This document shows, one piece after another, positions 16,723-28,631 of a stretch of 64,000 nt of DNA. The stretch is taken from the NCBI RefSeq assembly GCF_003050905.1, contig NZ_QAOT01000011.1, one strand, 5' to 3'. The position numbers and the translations under genes are program-made. This DNA comes from Cereibacter_A azotoformans. Lineage in GTDB: Bacteria > Pseudomonadota > Alphaproteobacteria > Rhodobacterales > Rhodobacteraceae. Position 1 is the first letter of the stretch. Each line of letters opens with the position of its first letter. The notes beneath the pieces are model-generated. The model saw nothing but the letters and a program-made list of their open reading frames with translations. It did no database searches and had not been told where the DNA came from.

Positions 16723-16951
16723 ACTCCGTGAGAGGGCTATTAGCGCAGCCGTCCGGCGGCTGCAAGGGATCTTTCGCAAGTTTTTTCGTCCGCACATGCG
16801 GCATGGCAACTTTCGCCCGAGACAGCCTGCGGCGGCTCCTTGCGGACCATAAGACAAGAGCGCGCGCCCTCCTGCGCGGCTCTTGCCACGGACATGACCT
16901 GCCGGGCCGGATGATTGGGACGAGGCCCACTGCAACGACGAAACCTGACCA

Positions 16952-17068
16952 TCAGCGGCAGGTCGAGCAGTCGCCGAACTTGCTGACCCCCGGCTCCATC
17001 ACCATCAGGTCGGCGGGAGTGGCGACGCCCAGGGGAGCCGCACGGCGACAACGCGCATCAGCACCCAT
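16952..17068 (-). CDS. Possible 38-residue Cys-motif peptide downstream of rpoN
   Basis: A short frame on the rpoN strand, 45 bases after the rpoN stop, ending in SKFGDCSTCR with a CxxC pair. The composition (acidic and hydrophobic residues, a CxxC tail) looks more protein-like than the surrounding noise, but there is no clear ribosome-binding site. It could instead be the 3' remnant of a longer lost gene. The rest of 16723-17113 shows only a hairpin (GCAGCCG/CGGCTGC, 16745-16763) and no convincing gene. Confidence 0.3.
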   Translation of the reverse strand: MGADARCRRAAPLGVATPADLMVMEPGVSKFGDCSTCR

Positions 17069-17113
17069 ATCCGCTTCACAGCGGAGCGACGCGGGCAGGC
17101 CGGGGCGGGCCTG

Positions 17114-18409
17114 TCAGGCGACGCGGACGGGCCGGCGGCGCCGGCGGTGGGCCGGCGGAATGTTCAGGATCTCGCGGTATTTCGCGACCGTCCTGCGGGC
17201 AAGCGGCATGCCCCGGGCCGCCAGCGCCTCGGCCAGTGCCGCATCCGACAGCGGAGCCGCCGCATCCTCTTGCGCCACAAGCTCCGAGATCGCCGCGCGG
17301 ACCGCTGCGGCCGAAGCCCCCCCCTCGGCCACCCGGCCGCTGAACATGCGCCGTAGCCACCAGGTCCCTCGGGGCGTGTCCACGCAGGTGCCCGAAACGA
17401 CCCGGCTCACCGTGCTCTCGTGGATCTCGAGCGCCCCGGCCACATCGGCCATGGTGAGGGGGACCAACGCCGCCGGGCCCTCGTCGAGTGCCGCCTCCTG
17501 CCGAGCGAGGATCTCGCGCGCGACGCGCAGGAGCGTCGCGTTCCGGGTCTCGATCATGCGCCCCACCGCCTGCGCCTGTGTCCAGGCGGCGCGGGCGGCG
17601 GCCGTCGCGGGGCGCTTGTCCGGCTTGCGGATCCGCACGGATGGCAGGGCCGAGCGATTGAGCGCCACTTCCCAGCCGGCATCGGTCAGGGTGGCGATCA
17701 GGTCGGGCTCGCGGACCGGCGCGGCGCCAGGGTCGAACTGGGCGCCGGGTTTGGGATCGAAGCTGCGGATCAGGCGCAGGCGCGCGAGGATGGCCGCCTC
17801 GTCGGTGCCGCACATGCGTGCGAGCCGCGCATGCGCGCCCTGCGCCACCAGGTCGAGATGGTCGAACATGGTGGCGAGGGCGGGATCGAGGCGCCCGGCC
17901 TCGACAGCCTGCAGCCGCAGGCATTCCGCAAGATTGCGGGCGAAGAGGCCCGCGGGCTCGATCCGCTGGAGGCGGGCGAGCACCGCCTCGACCTCGGCCA
18001 CCGCAACACGGGCCTGACCTGCAACCTGAACGGGATCGGTGCCGAGCCACCCGGTCGGCTCCAACCCCTCGGCGAGCAGCATGGCGATCCGCCGCTCGGG
18101 CCCCTTCGGGAACAGCCGGTCGATCTGGCCCATCACATGCGCCATGAGGCTCGGCCCGGCCGCCCCCGCCGCCTCCACGGGCGGCCCATCCCCGTGCGCC
18201 ATGCGCGGCAGGACGCTGGTCCAGCGCGGCAGCCACTCGGCGGACTGGACCCGTTCCAGCTGGATGTGGGGGTTCTCGCCCGCCTGCTCCTCCAGATACC
18301 GGGTCAGGCCCTCGGCGTCCGAGCTGAGGATGCGGATCGAGGCGGTCAAACCGAGGTTCAGCTGCAACCGCTGCGTCTGGGCGATACTGATGCGCTGTCT
18401 CGACTTCAT
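17114..18409 (-). CDS. rpoN: RNA polymerase sigma-54 factor (RpoN)
   Basis: 431 residues. It has a glutamine-containing region I (ISIAQTQRLQL), a core-binding region, a helix-turn-helix (MADVAGALEIHESTVSRVV, ~320-338), and the diagnostic RpoN box ARRTVAKYRE near 404-413. Sigma-54 directs transcription from -24/-12 promoters and needs an enhancer-binding ATPase. The protein is short for the family because region II is small. Rhodobacter sphaeroides is known to carry several rpoN paralogues that are not interchangeable; which one this is cannot be told from the neighbours, since no nif or flagellar genes are nearby. Confidence 0.93.
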   Translation of the reverse strand: MKSRQRISIAQTQRLQLNLGLTASIRILSSDAEGLTRYLEEQAGENPHIQLERVQSAEWLPRWTSVLPRMAHGDGPPVEAAGAAGPSLMAHVMGQIDRLFPKGPERRIAMLLAEGLEPTGWLGTDPVQVAGQARVAVAEVEAVLARLQRIEPAGLFARNLAECLRLQAVEAGRLDPALATMFDHLDLVAQGAHARLARMCGTDEAAILARLRLIRSFDPKPGAQFDPGAAPVREPDLIATLTDAGWEVALNRSALPSVRIRKPDKRPATAAARAAWTQAQAVGRMIETRNATLLRVAREILARQEAALDEGPAALVPLTMADVAGALEIHESTVSRVVSGTCVDTPRGTWWLRRMFSGRVAEGGASAAAVRAAISELVAQEDAAAPLSDAALAEALAARGMPLARRTVAKYREILNIPPAHRRRRRPVRVA

Positions 18410-18480
18410 GATCCGGCGAGGCTAGCAACCGGAAGACCGCCTTGCAACCATTGCGGGAACTTCTGCGCGATGGGACCGCC

Positions 18481-19590
18481 TCAGGGCGCGTCAGGGCGGA
18501 ACTGCGCCATGAAACGGCGGTCGATGCGATCCTTCCACCGCCAGAGCAGCGCCCCTTCGAGCCGCAGTCCGAACTTGTCGGCAACCGCCACGCGCCCGCC
18601 GCAGGAGATGAGCTTCAGGTAGTCGCGCTGCGGCCTATAGGCCCGCATTGGTCCCCCGGACAGGGCGGCCTGCAGGTTTCGGCGCAACACCGGGGCCTCG
18701 CGGACGGCAAAGACACCGGCCTTGGGGCGCGGCGCGTGCGTAAGATGCGCACAGTCGCCGGCTGCGAAGATCGCAGGGTCCGACGTCTGGAGGCTCGGCC
18801 CGACGCGCACGAAGCCACGCTCGAGCGCGAGGCCGGTGTCTTCCAGCCACTTCTGCGGCCGCGCCCCGGCGACCGTCAGGGTGAAATCCGACGCGATCCG
18901 CGCGCCGTCCGCAAGGATCACCCCGCCGGATTCTATACGCTCCACCTCGGCCCCGGTGAGGAGGCGAATGTCCAGCCGCGCCATCCGGGCGAGCAGCGCC
19001 CTCCTCGCGCCGTCACCCAGGCCGGGAAGGGCCGTGTCCGCCCGCTCGATCACCGTGACGCGGGGCCGCGCACCCGCCGACCGCAACCGGAAGGCCGAGG
19101 CCATCGCCAGTTCCACCCCACCGGTGCCGCCCCCGATCACCACCAGCCTCGGATCTGCGGGGCGGGACGCGAGGAACCTGTCCCATCGGTCGGCATAGGA
19201 GCCGAGCGGCTTGGCGGCCACCGCATGTTCGGCGGCACCCGGCACGCTCGGCAGGTCCGACGAGATGCCCACGTCGATCGAGGCCACGTCGTAGGGCAGC
19301 GCCTCGCCGCCGGCGAGCAGCACCCTGCGCGCCGCGCGGTCGAGGCCCGTGGCCCGGTCGAGGACGAGCCGCGCCCCCCGTCGCCCGGCCAGCGCCGCCA
19401 GATCGATCATCATCTCGTCGCGGCTGTAGTGGCCCGCCACATGGCCGGGCAGCATTCCGGTGTAGGGCGCGGTCGGGTTCGGGTTGACCAGCGTCACCCG
19501 CACCTCGGGCGTCGGGACCCACCCATGCAGCACGAGCGCGTGGGCGTGCCCGCCGCCGATCAAAACCAGATCGCGCGGACCTCCCTCCAT
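18481..19590 (-). CDS. FAD/NAD(P) oxidoreductase resembling the N-terminal half of SelD fusions
   Basis: 369 residues of the NDH-2/pyridine nucleotide-disulphide oxidoreductase superfamily: FAD motif LVLIGGGHAHA (8-18), NAD motif LVVIGGGTGGVEL (~148-160) and the second FAD motif IFAAGDCAHL. In many bacteria this exact type of domain, ending in a WRWKDRIDRRFM-like segment, is followed in the same protein by selenophosphate synthetase (SelD). Here the protein stops shortly after that segment with no SelD. It starts at the base next to the mnmH stop, so the two genes are cotranscribed, supporting a selenium- or tRNA-related redox role. Confidence 0.82.
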   Translation of the reverse strand: MEGGPRDLVLIGGGHAHALVLHGWVPTPEVRVTLVNPNPTAPYTGMLPGHVAGHYSRDEMMIDLAALAGRRGARLVLDRATGLDRAARRVLLAGGEALPYDVASIDVGISSDLPSVPGAAEHAVAAKPLGSYADRWDRFLASRPADPRLVVIGGGTGGVELAMASAFRLRSAGARPRVTVIERADTALPGLGDGARRALLARMARLDIRLLTGAEVERIESGGVILADGARIASDFTLTVAGARPQKWLEDTGLALERGFVRVGPSLQTSDPAIFAAGDCAHLTHAPRPKAGVFAVREAPVLRRNLQAALSGGPMRAYRPQRDYLKLISCGGRVAVADKFGLRLEGALLWRWKDRIDRRFMAQFRPDAP

Positions 19591-20643
19591 TCAGCGCCCC
19601 GCCAGCCGCGCGACCCTCGCGGCCACTCGCGCCGCGAGGGCGGGAAGGTCGTCGAGCGTATCCGTCTCGACCAGATCGGCCGCCCTGCCCGCGCGGGCAC
19701 GATGTTTCGCGTAGCGGGGATCGTAGTGGCGCTCCATCAGCTCCGCGGCCAGGTCTTCGAAACGGCCCTGCGCGGCCAGCCCATGCCACTCCTCGATGGC
19801 CTTCGCCGGATGCAGAGGACGGAGCAGGTCGATCACCTGTCCCAGCCGCGGCCCGTCCTCGACCAGATCGCGATAGGCGCGGACCAGATAGGCCGCCCGC
19901 GCGCCCACGGGGGCCGAGACCTCGATCCGGGGGGCCGCCTGCATCGCCTTCCAGAGGCCGGGCGGCAGGCGGATCTCGCCCACCTTGCTCGACTCCGCCT
20001 CGACCACCACGGGCCGCACCGGATCCAGCCGCGAGAGCGCCACCGCCAGACGGCTCTCGAACCCGCGCTGCGCAGGCTGCCCGCCCGCGAACGCGCCAAA
20101 GAGCGAGCCGCGGTGGTTGGCCAGCCCCTCGAGATCGAGAACCTGCACGCCCAGCGCCCCGAGCTGGGCAAGAAGCTCGGTCTTGGCCGAGCCGGTGTTG
20201 CCGTCGATCACCACGACCGGCGCACGCACCGCCCGTTCGTAAAGTTCGCGGACCACGAGGCCGCGCCAGCTCTTGTAGCCGCCCTCGAGCACCTCGACGC
20301 GCCAGCCGATCTGGCCAAGGATCATGGCGAAGGAGTTCGACCGCTGGCCGCCGCGCCAGCAATAGACGAGCGGCCGCCAGCCGCCGGGCCGGTCGGCCAG
20401 AACCTCCTCGATGTGGCGGGCCGCGTTGCGCGCAACGAGGGCCGCGCCGATCTTGCGGGCCGAGAAGGGGCTGACCTGCTTGTAGATCGTGCCCACGCGG
20501 GCCCGCTCTTCATTGTCGAGCACCGGCAGGTTGATCGCGCCGGGAACGCGGTCCTCCACCCACTCGGCGGGCGAGCGGACGTCGATCACGTCGTCGAAGC
20601 CGTGACGGATGAGCTGGTCGAGATCGGTCGCGCGGAGGGCCAT
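19591..20643 (-). CDS. mnmH: tRNA 2-selenouridine synthase (MnmH/SelU)
   Basis: 350 residues (E. coli YbbB has 364). An N-terminal rhodanese domain carries the catalytic cysteine in YCWRGGQRS (C95), and a C-terminal P-loop domain has the motif DGNTGSAKT (~153). The enzyme geranylates and selenates 2-thiouridine at the wobble position of tRNA-Lys, -Glu and -Gln, using selenophosphate made by SelD. Start ATG at 20643 with a GGATAGGAC site. First gene of a two-gene operon, divergent from metH. Confidence 0.92.
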   Translation of the reverse strand: MALRATDLDQLIRHGFDDVIDVRSPAEWVEDRVPGAINLPVLDNEERARVGTIYKQVSPFSARKIGAALVARNAARHIEEVLADRPGGWRPLVYCWRGGQRSNSFAMILGQIGWRVEVLEGGYKSWRGLVVRELYERAVRAPVVVIDGNTGSAKTELLAQLGALGVQVLDLEGLANHRGSLFGAFAGGQPAQRGFESRLAVALSRLDPVRPVVVEAESSKVGEIRLPPGLWKAMQAAPRIEVSAPVGARAAYLVRAYRDLVEDGPRLGQVIDLLRPLHPAKAIEEWHGLAAQGRFEDLAAELMERHYDPRYAKHRARAGRAADLVETDTLDDLPALAARVAARVARLAGR

Positions 20644-20805
20644 GGCCCGTCCTATCCTGCCCTTCGGGGCTTGACCAGCGGACGCACGCGCGCATCGCCT
20701 GCGCATCCCGGCACCGCCCGGCCCGCTGCGCGTCCTCATCCGCCCCGACATGAACGAATTGCATAAACATCCTGATTATTATGAAGATGGTGGTTTCCGT
20801 CCGAC

Positions 20806-20828
20806 AAGGTATGGTCACACCTTACCTT
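20806..20828. promoter_or_regulatory. Near-perfect 23-bp inverted repeat upstream of metH
   Basis: Arms AAGGTATGGT and ACCTTACCTT (9 of 10 paired) flank a CAC spacer, ending 19 bases before the first metH start codon. It could be an operator in the mnmH-metH divergent region or a hairpin in the leader. No known methionine or B12 riboswitch fold is recognisable here. Confidence 0.45.
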
Positions 20829-20847
20829 GCCCTGACGGACCTGCCCG

Positions 20848-21872
20848 ATGTTGCCCTTCTCACTGCCACCCTCCCCCGTCTTTCCCGTGCTCGATGCCCT
20901 CGCGCGCGAGCGCATCCTGATCCTCGACGGGGCGATGGGAACGCAGATCCAGCAACTCGGACTGGGAGAAGAGGATTACGCCGGGGATTGCGCCTGCCGT
21001 CACCACTCGGACCATCCGCAGAAGGGCAACAACGACCTGCTGATCCTGACGCAGCCTCAGGCGATCGAGGAGATCCATTTCCGCTACGCCATGGCGGGCG
21101 CCGACATCGTCGAGACGAACACCTTCTCGGCCACCACCATCGCGCAGGCCGACTATGGCATGGAATCCGCGGTGCGTGACCTGAACGTCGAGGGGGCGCG
21201 GATCGTGCGGCGGGCGCTTGACCGCGCCACCGCCATCGACGGCAAGCCGCGCTTCGTCGCGGGAGCGGTCGGGCCCACCAACCGCACCGCCTCGATCAGC
21301 CCGGATGTGAACGATCCCGGCTTCCGGGCCGTCACCTTCGACGATCTGCGCACCGCTTACAGCCAGCAAGTCCGCGGTCTGATCGAAGGGGGCGCCGATC
21401 TCATCCTGATCGAGACGATCTTCGACACGCTGAACGCCAAGGCCGCGATCTTCGCCTGTTTCGAGGCCTTCGCCGAAGCCGGGCGCCGGCTGCCGCTGAT
21501 GATCTCGGGCACGATCACCGATGCCTCGGGGCGCACGCTCTCGGGCCAGACGCCCACCGCCTTCTGGCACTCGGTGCGCCATGCCCGGCCCTTCACTGTC
21601 GGGCTGAACTGCGCGCTTGGCGCGGCGGCCATGCGCCCGCATCTGGCCGAACTCGCCGGCGTCTCCGACAGCTTCACCTGCGCCTATCCGAACGCGGGCC
21701 TGCCCAACGCCTTCGGCCAGTATGACGAGGGTCCCGAGGATACGGCCGCACAGGTGGCGCGGTTTGCCCGCGAGGGGCTGGTCAATATCGTCGGCGGCTG
21801 CTGCGGCACCACGCCCGACCACATCCGCGCCATCGCGGACGCGGTGGCGGGCCTTGCTCCGAGGGCCGTGAA

Positions 21873-21876
<4 letters not shown>
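20848..21876 (+). CDS. metH: Methionine synthase, homocysteine-binding subunit (split MetH N-terminal part)
   Basis: 342 residues corresponding to the homocysteine S-methyltransferase TIM barrel of cobalamin-dependent MetH. It has DGAMGTQIQ near the start and the zinc-ligand cysteines in GLNCALG (~253) and VGGCCGTTPDH (~314-324). It binds zinc and homocysteine and receives a methyl group from methylcobalamin. The gene stops where the folate domain normally begins, and the next gene overlaps it by ATGA, so the two chains are made together. Confidence 0.93.
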
Positions 21877-24575
<2,699 letters not shown>

Positions 24576-24593
24576 CGGCCCGGGCCCGGCCCG

Positions 24594-25733
24594 TCAGCCC
24601 CGCCGCTCCAGACGGGTGGGCGGCACCGGCTCGGCTCGCTGGCGCCTCATCGGCACGGCAAGCCCCTGCCGCGAAAGCAGCACCGCGATCGGCCGCAGCG
24701 GGTCGATCTCGGCGCTGACGATCATCAGCGCCACCATGATCGGCACCGACAGGAACATCCCCGGGATCCCCCAGACCGCACCCCAGAAGGCCAGGCTGAT
24801 GATGATGCCGAAGGACGAGAGCTGCAGGGCCCTCCCCATCAGCATCGGATCGAGAACGTTGCCGCAAATGAACTGGATCGCGCCCACGAAGGCCAGCAGC
24901 GACAGGGCGGTGGCGACATCGACGGTCTGCACGAATGCGACCAGCACGATCAGCAGCGTCGAGACGATCGAGCCGATGCTCGGTATGAAATTCAGGATGA
25001 AGGTCAGCATCCCGAGCGGCGCCGCCAGGTCGAGCCCGAAGGCCAGGGCCACGCCCCAGACCAGCAGGCCGGTGATGGCGCTGACCAGGGTCTTGACCAG
25101 CAGGTAGCGGTTCACCCGCCGCATGATCGAGCCCACGATCTCCTCGACGCGCCGCGCGCGGTCGGGGTCTCCGATCAGGTTGAGCAGCTTGACCGGGAAC
25201 CAGACCCGCTCCGCAAAGAGGAACCCCACGAACAGGATCACCAGAACCGTGGCCTGCATCAGCGCCCCCGCCTGCGCAGCCAGTGTCCGCAGGTAGCCCG
25301 AGATCTCGACGGCGCGGATCGAGGAGAGCACCGCCTCTTCCGCATCCTGTCCAAGCCACGAAAAGATTGCCGCCACGGCCGCAGGGGCCTGTTCGCTGTA
25401 GCTGAGGGCGGTCAGCAGCACCGTGTTGACCTGCGAGACGATGACCGCCGCCACCGACAGGAGCACCGTGGCCAGCAGCAGCAGCGCAAGGCTGGTGGCC
25501 AGCCAGTTGGGGATCTTGACCGGTCCGAAGCGAACGCGCCCGACCAGCGCGATCGCATCGCTCGTCAGGCTGAAGAGAATGACCGAGACGGCCAGCGAGA
25601 TGAGGATGAACTGGGCCTGAACCAGCAGGAAGAGCACCACCGCAAAGGCGATGATGACCAGCGCCCCGGTCTGCACGCGGGCAACGAGCGTGCGGTCCTT
25701 GGGCGGGCGGGGCGCGGGGTCTGTGTCGGGCAT
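24594..25733 (-). CDS. AI-2E family membrane transporter (PerM/UPF0118)
   Basis: 379 residues with about eight membrane helices and the family's conserved central region (FGLDLAAPLGMLTFILNFIPSIGS). Members export diverse small molecules or act as Na+/H+ exchangers; the name comes from the E. coli autoinducer-2 exporter TqsA and does not establish a substrate. The start is taken at the ATG at 25733 because the upstream extension is Gly/Cys-rich and not helix-like. Converges on metH with an 18-bp gap. Confidence 0.87.
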   Translation of the reverse strand: MPDTDPAPRPPKDRTLVARVQTGALVIIAFAVVLFLLVQAQFILISLAVSVILFSLTSDAIALVGRVRFGPVKIPNWLATSLALLLLATVLLSVAAVIVSQVNTVLLTALSYSEQAPAAVAAIFSWLGQDAEEAVLSSIRAVEISGYLRTLAAQAGALMQATVLVILFVGFLFAERVWFPVKLLNLIGDPDRARRVEEIVGSIMRRVNRYLLVKTLVSAITGLLVWGVALAFGLDLAAPLGMLTFILNFIPSIGSIVSTLLIVLVAFVQTVDVATALSLLAFVGAIQFICGNVLDPMLMGRALQLSSFGIIISLAFWGAVWGIPGMFLSVPIMVALMIVSAEIDPLRPIAVLLSRQGLAVPMRRQRAEPVPPTRLERRG

Positions 25734-26005
25734 GGATGGTCCGTGAAAGAGGCGTTGCTGCCACAATGGCGATCCCGCGCCTGCGCGGCAACCGTCGAAG
25801 GGTCCGCAGGATGCCCCGGACGTTCCGCACAATGCCGCGGCCTGCCGTTCCGATCGTCATGATCTTCTTGAAGCGGCGGAAATTCGTGCAGGATTGCCGC
25901 AACTTGAGCTTTACGAATTGACTGCAGTTGCATTAGCACATCGGCAGCGGTCACGAGTGCATCATGTGGTTTGTCCGATCCATAATTTCCGAAGAGGCGT
26001 GACTC

Positions 26006-27481
26006 ATGACCATCGAGCCGAGGCCAATCGAGGAGTCCGCCTTCGACCTCGCCCCCGTCTCGATGTGGATCGAGGATTTCAGCGGTGTCCGCGCCCTGAT
26101 GGACGAGTGGCGGGCCGAGGGGGTCGAGGATATCCGCGCCTTTCTCGAAGCCGACCTGTCGCGCGTTGCGGCCTGCTCGCGCCGGATCAGGGTCATCAAG
26201 GTCAATGCCCGCACCCTCGACCTCTACGAGGCGCAGGACATGGCGCATCTGGTGGAAAATCTCGGGTCGGTCTTTCGCGACGAGATGTTGCAGAGCCATG
26301 TGAACGAGCTGTCGCAACTCTGGGCGGGTGAGACGAGCTTTGCCAGCACGGCGGTGAACTATTCGCTGACCGGACGCCGGATGGATATCCAGTTGCGCGG
26401 CACGGTGCTGCCCGGCTCCGAAGACAGCCTCGAGCGCATCCTGCTCACGTGCGAGGACGTGACCGCCCGCGAGGAGGCGCGGCGGCGCGAACTCGTGAGC
26501 CGCCGCTATGCCGAGGGCATCTTCGAACATTCGCCCGTCTCGCTCTGGGTCGAGGATTTCAGCCAGATCCGCCACCTGCTCGAGAATCTCCGCTCGCGCG
26601 GGATCGTGGATCTGCGGGTCTTCACCGACGTCCACCCCGAGTTCGTTCGCCAATGCATGGGCGAGATCCGGGTGATCGACGTGAACCGCGCGACGCTCGA
26701 GATGTTCTGCGCCCCTGACAAGCGCACGCTTCTCAGCCGGCTGCGCGACGTGTTCCGCGACAACATGGAGCAGCATTTCCGCGAGCAACTGATCGAGTTG
26801 TGGAACCATCACTATTATCACAGCCGGGAAGTGGTGAATTACGCGCTCGACGGCACGGAACGGGCGGTGATCATGCATTTCGCCGTGCTTCCGGGACATG
26901 AGCATGACTGGTCGCTGGTGCAGGTCGCCCTGACCGACATTACGGCGCGCAAGAAGGCCGAGGCCTATCTGGCCTATCTGGGCAAGCATGACGTGCTGAC
27001 GGGCGTCCACAACCGGGCCTTCTACATCGACGAGTTGAACCGGCTCGAACGGCAGGGGGTGCGGCCGGTCTCGGTGGCGATGCTCGACCTGAACGGCCTC
27101 AAGGGGGTCAATGACGCGCTTGGCCATGACGCGGGCGACCAGCTGTTGCGCCGGCTGGGCGAGGTGCTGAAGGAAGCGGCGGGCGACACGAACCATGCGG
27201 CCCGGATCGGAGGCGACGAGTTTGCCGTCGTCATGCCGCGCGCGGGCGAGCCCGAGGCGCAGGCCATGCTCGACACGATCAAGCGGCTGCTCGCGGTGAA
27301 CAACCGCTTCCATTTTGCCGCGCCGCTGGTCGTCTCGATGGGTGCCGCCAGCAGCCAGGCGGGCGAGTCGATGGAGTCCCTCGTGAAACGGGCGGACCAG
27401 CGCATGTACGAGGACAAGCGGAAGTTCTACTCCGAGATGGATCGCCGGGCACCTCCGGCGGCGCAATCCGCACACGGATAG
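26006..27481 (+). CDS. Diguanylate cyclase with two duplicated N-terminal PAS-like domains
   Basis: 491 residues. Two units, about 10-150 and 165-310, are clearly duplicated: each begins APVSMWIEDFS / SPVSLWVEDFS and continues with matching IRVI-VN and FRD motifs. A GGDEF domain (~325-475) has an intact active site GGDEF at 402-406 and so should make c-di-GMP. The position of the inhibitory RxxD site before it reads Gly and Asn, so product inhibition is probably absent. No membrane segment, so cytoplasmic. The intergenic stretch 25734-26005 shows no other gene. Confidence 0.9.
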   Translation: MTIEPRPIEESAFDLAPVSMWIEDFSGVRALMDEWRAEGVEDIRAFLEADLSRVAACSRRIRVIKVNARTLDLYEAQDMAHLVENLGSVFRDEMLQSHVNELSQLWAGETSFASTAVNYSLTGRRMDIQLRGTVLPGSEDSLERILLTCEDVTAREEARRRELVSRRYAEGIFEHSPVSLWVEDFSQIRHLLENLRSRGIVDLRVFTDVHPEFVRQCMGEIRVIDVNRATLEMFCAPDKRTLLSRLRDVFRDNMEQHFREQLIELWNHHYYHSREVVNYALDGTERAVIMHFAVLPGHEHDWSLVQVALTDITARKKAEAYLAYLGKHDVLTGVHNRAFYIDELNRLERQGVRPVSVAMLDLNGLKGVNDALGHDAGDQLLRRLGEVLKEAAGDTNHAARIGGDEFAVVMPRAGEPEAQAMLDTIKRLLAVNNRFHFAAPLVVSMGAASSQAGESMESLVKRADQRMYEDKRKFYSEMDRRAPPAAQSAHG

Positions 27482-27615
27482 GGGCGGAAAGGCCCGGGCC
27501 AGGGCCGCAGCTGCGCCGTCATCGGGGCGGAGCCATCCCCCAGCCCGCAGAAGAACCGGAACCGAAGCCCGTCGGCCGCCGTTGGGCGCGGTCGCTCTTC
27601 AGTCACGGTCCCACC

Positions 27616-28614
27616 TTGCAACGCTTCAGCTGTCCCTCCTGCCGGCAGGAGATCTTCTTTCGCAACACCGCCTGCCTCGCCTGCGGGGCGCAGCTTCGGT
27701 TCGACCCGGACACAGGCTTTGCCGACCTGCAGGAGGGTTCGGGCACGCCCTGCGCCAACCGCGAGGTGATCAACTGCAACTGGACCGCGCACGAGGGCGT
27801 ACCTCTCTGCCTCTCGTGTCTGCACACGACCGTCGTGCCGGACCTGTCCATCCACGACAACCGCGAGCGATGGGAACGGATCGAGACAGCCAAGCGGCCG
27901 CTGATCCTCATGCTGCACCGGCTGCACCTGCCTCTCTTCGACGGGCGGGGCGCCGCCGTGCCCCGGTTCGAGCTGAAGGGCGATCCGCTCGACGGCAGCG
28001 CGCCCCGGATCCTGACCGGCCACGCCAATGGCACCATCACCCTCAACATCGCCGAGGCGGACGACGCCGAGCGCGAGCGGATCCGCTCGGAGATGAACGA
28101 GCCTTACCGCACCCTCACCGGCCACCTGCGCCATGAGGTTGCGCATCACTACTGGGACGTTCTCACCGAGGGCCGGGCCGACCGCCTGGGGCAACTGCGC
28201 GAGGTCTTCGGGGACGAACGGCAGGATTATGCCGTAGCTCTCCAGACCCATTATGCCGAGGGACCGCCGCCGGATTGGCCGGACCGTTTCATCTCGGCCT
28301 ACGCCACGGCCCATCCCTGGGAGGACTTCGCCGAAAGCTGGGCGCATGTCTTCCACCTGCTCGACGGGATCGAGACGGCGCAGGCCTTCGGGCTGCTGAC
28401 TTCGGCCACACTGCCCCAGGGCCTCGACGCGCTGATCGAAGAACCGATGTCACGGCTCACCGGGGTCTGGGTCGAGCTGGTGATCGCCCTCAACGCGGTC
28501 AATCAGGCGCTGGGACACGAGACCTTCTATCCGTTCGTTCTGGCGCCCGCCGTCGTCCGCAAGCAGGAGGCGATCCGCGCCCTGATCCGCGAGGCGGGCC
28601 GCAGCGGCGGCTGA
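27616..28614 (+). CDS. Putative zinc-binding metallopeptidase with N-terminal zinc ribbon
   Basis: 332 residues. The N-terminal region has two CxxC pairs (CPSCRQ at 6-9, CLACG at 20-23) and further cysteines in a third pair (LCLSCL), a zinc-ribbon arrangement. The middle carries the HExxH motif of zincin peptidases in RHEVAHHYWD (~170-180), with an Asp/Glu-rich ESWAHVFH region after it, as in the Peptidase_Mx family. The start is TTG at 27616, chosen because the family begins just before the first CxxC; no ATG or GTG is available. The peptide substrate is unknown. Confidence 0.78.
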   Translation: MQRFSCPSCRQEIFFRNTACLACGAQLRFDPDTGFADLQEGSGTPCANREVINCNWTAHEGVPLCLSCLHTTVVPDLSIHDNRERWERIETAKRPLILMLHRLHLPLFDGRGAAVPRFELKGDPLDGSAPRILTGHANGTITLNIAEADDAERERIRSEMNEPYRTLTGHLRHEVAHHYWDVLTEGRADRLGQLREVFGDERQDYAVALQTHYAEGPPPDWPDRFISAYATAHPWEDFAESWAHVFHLLDGIETAQAFGLLTSATLPQGLDALIEEPMSRLTGVWVELVIALNAVNQALGHETFYPFVLAPAVVRKQEAIRALIREAGRSGG

Positions 28615-28631
28615 ACCGCGGCGGCCCCGCG

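Noticed and set aside
20644..20847. A methionine or cobalamin riboswitch upstream of metH
   Set aside because: The 200-bp divergent region has only one short inverted repeat and none of the conserved SAM-II, SAH or B12-box segments I could recognise.
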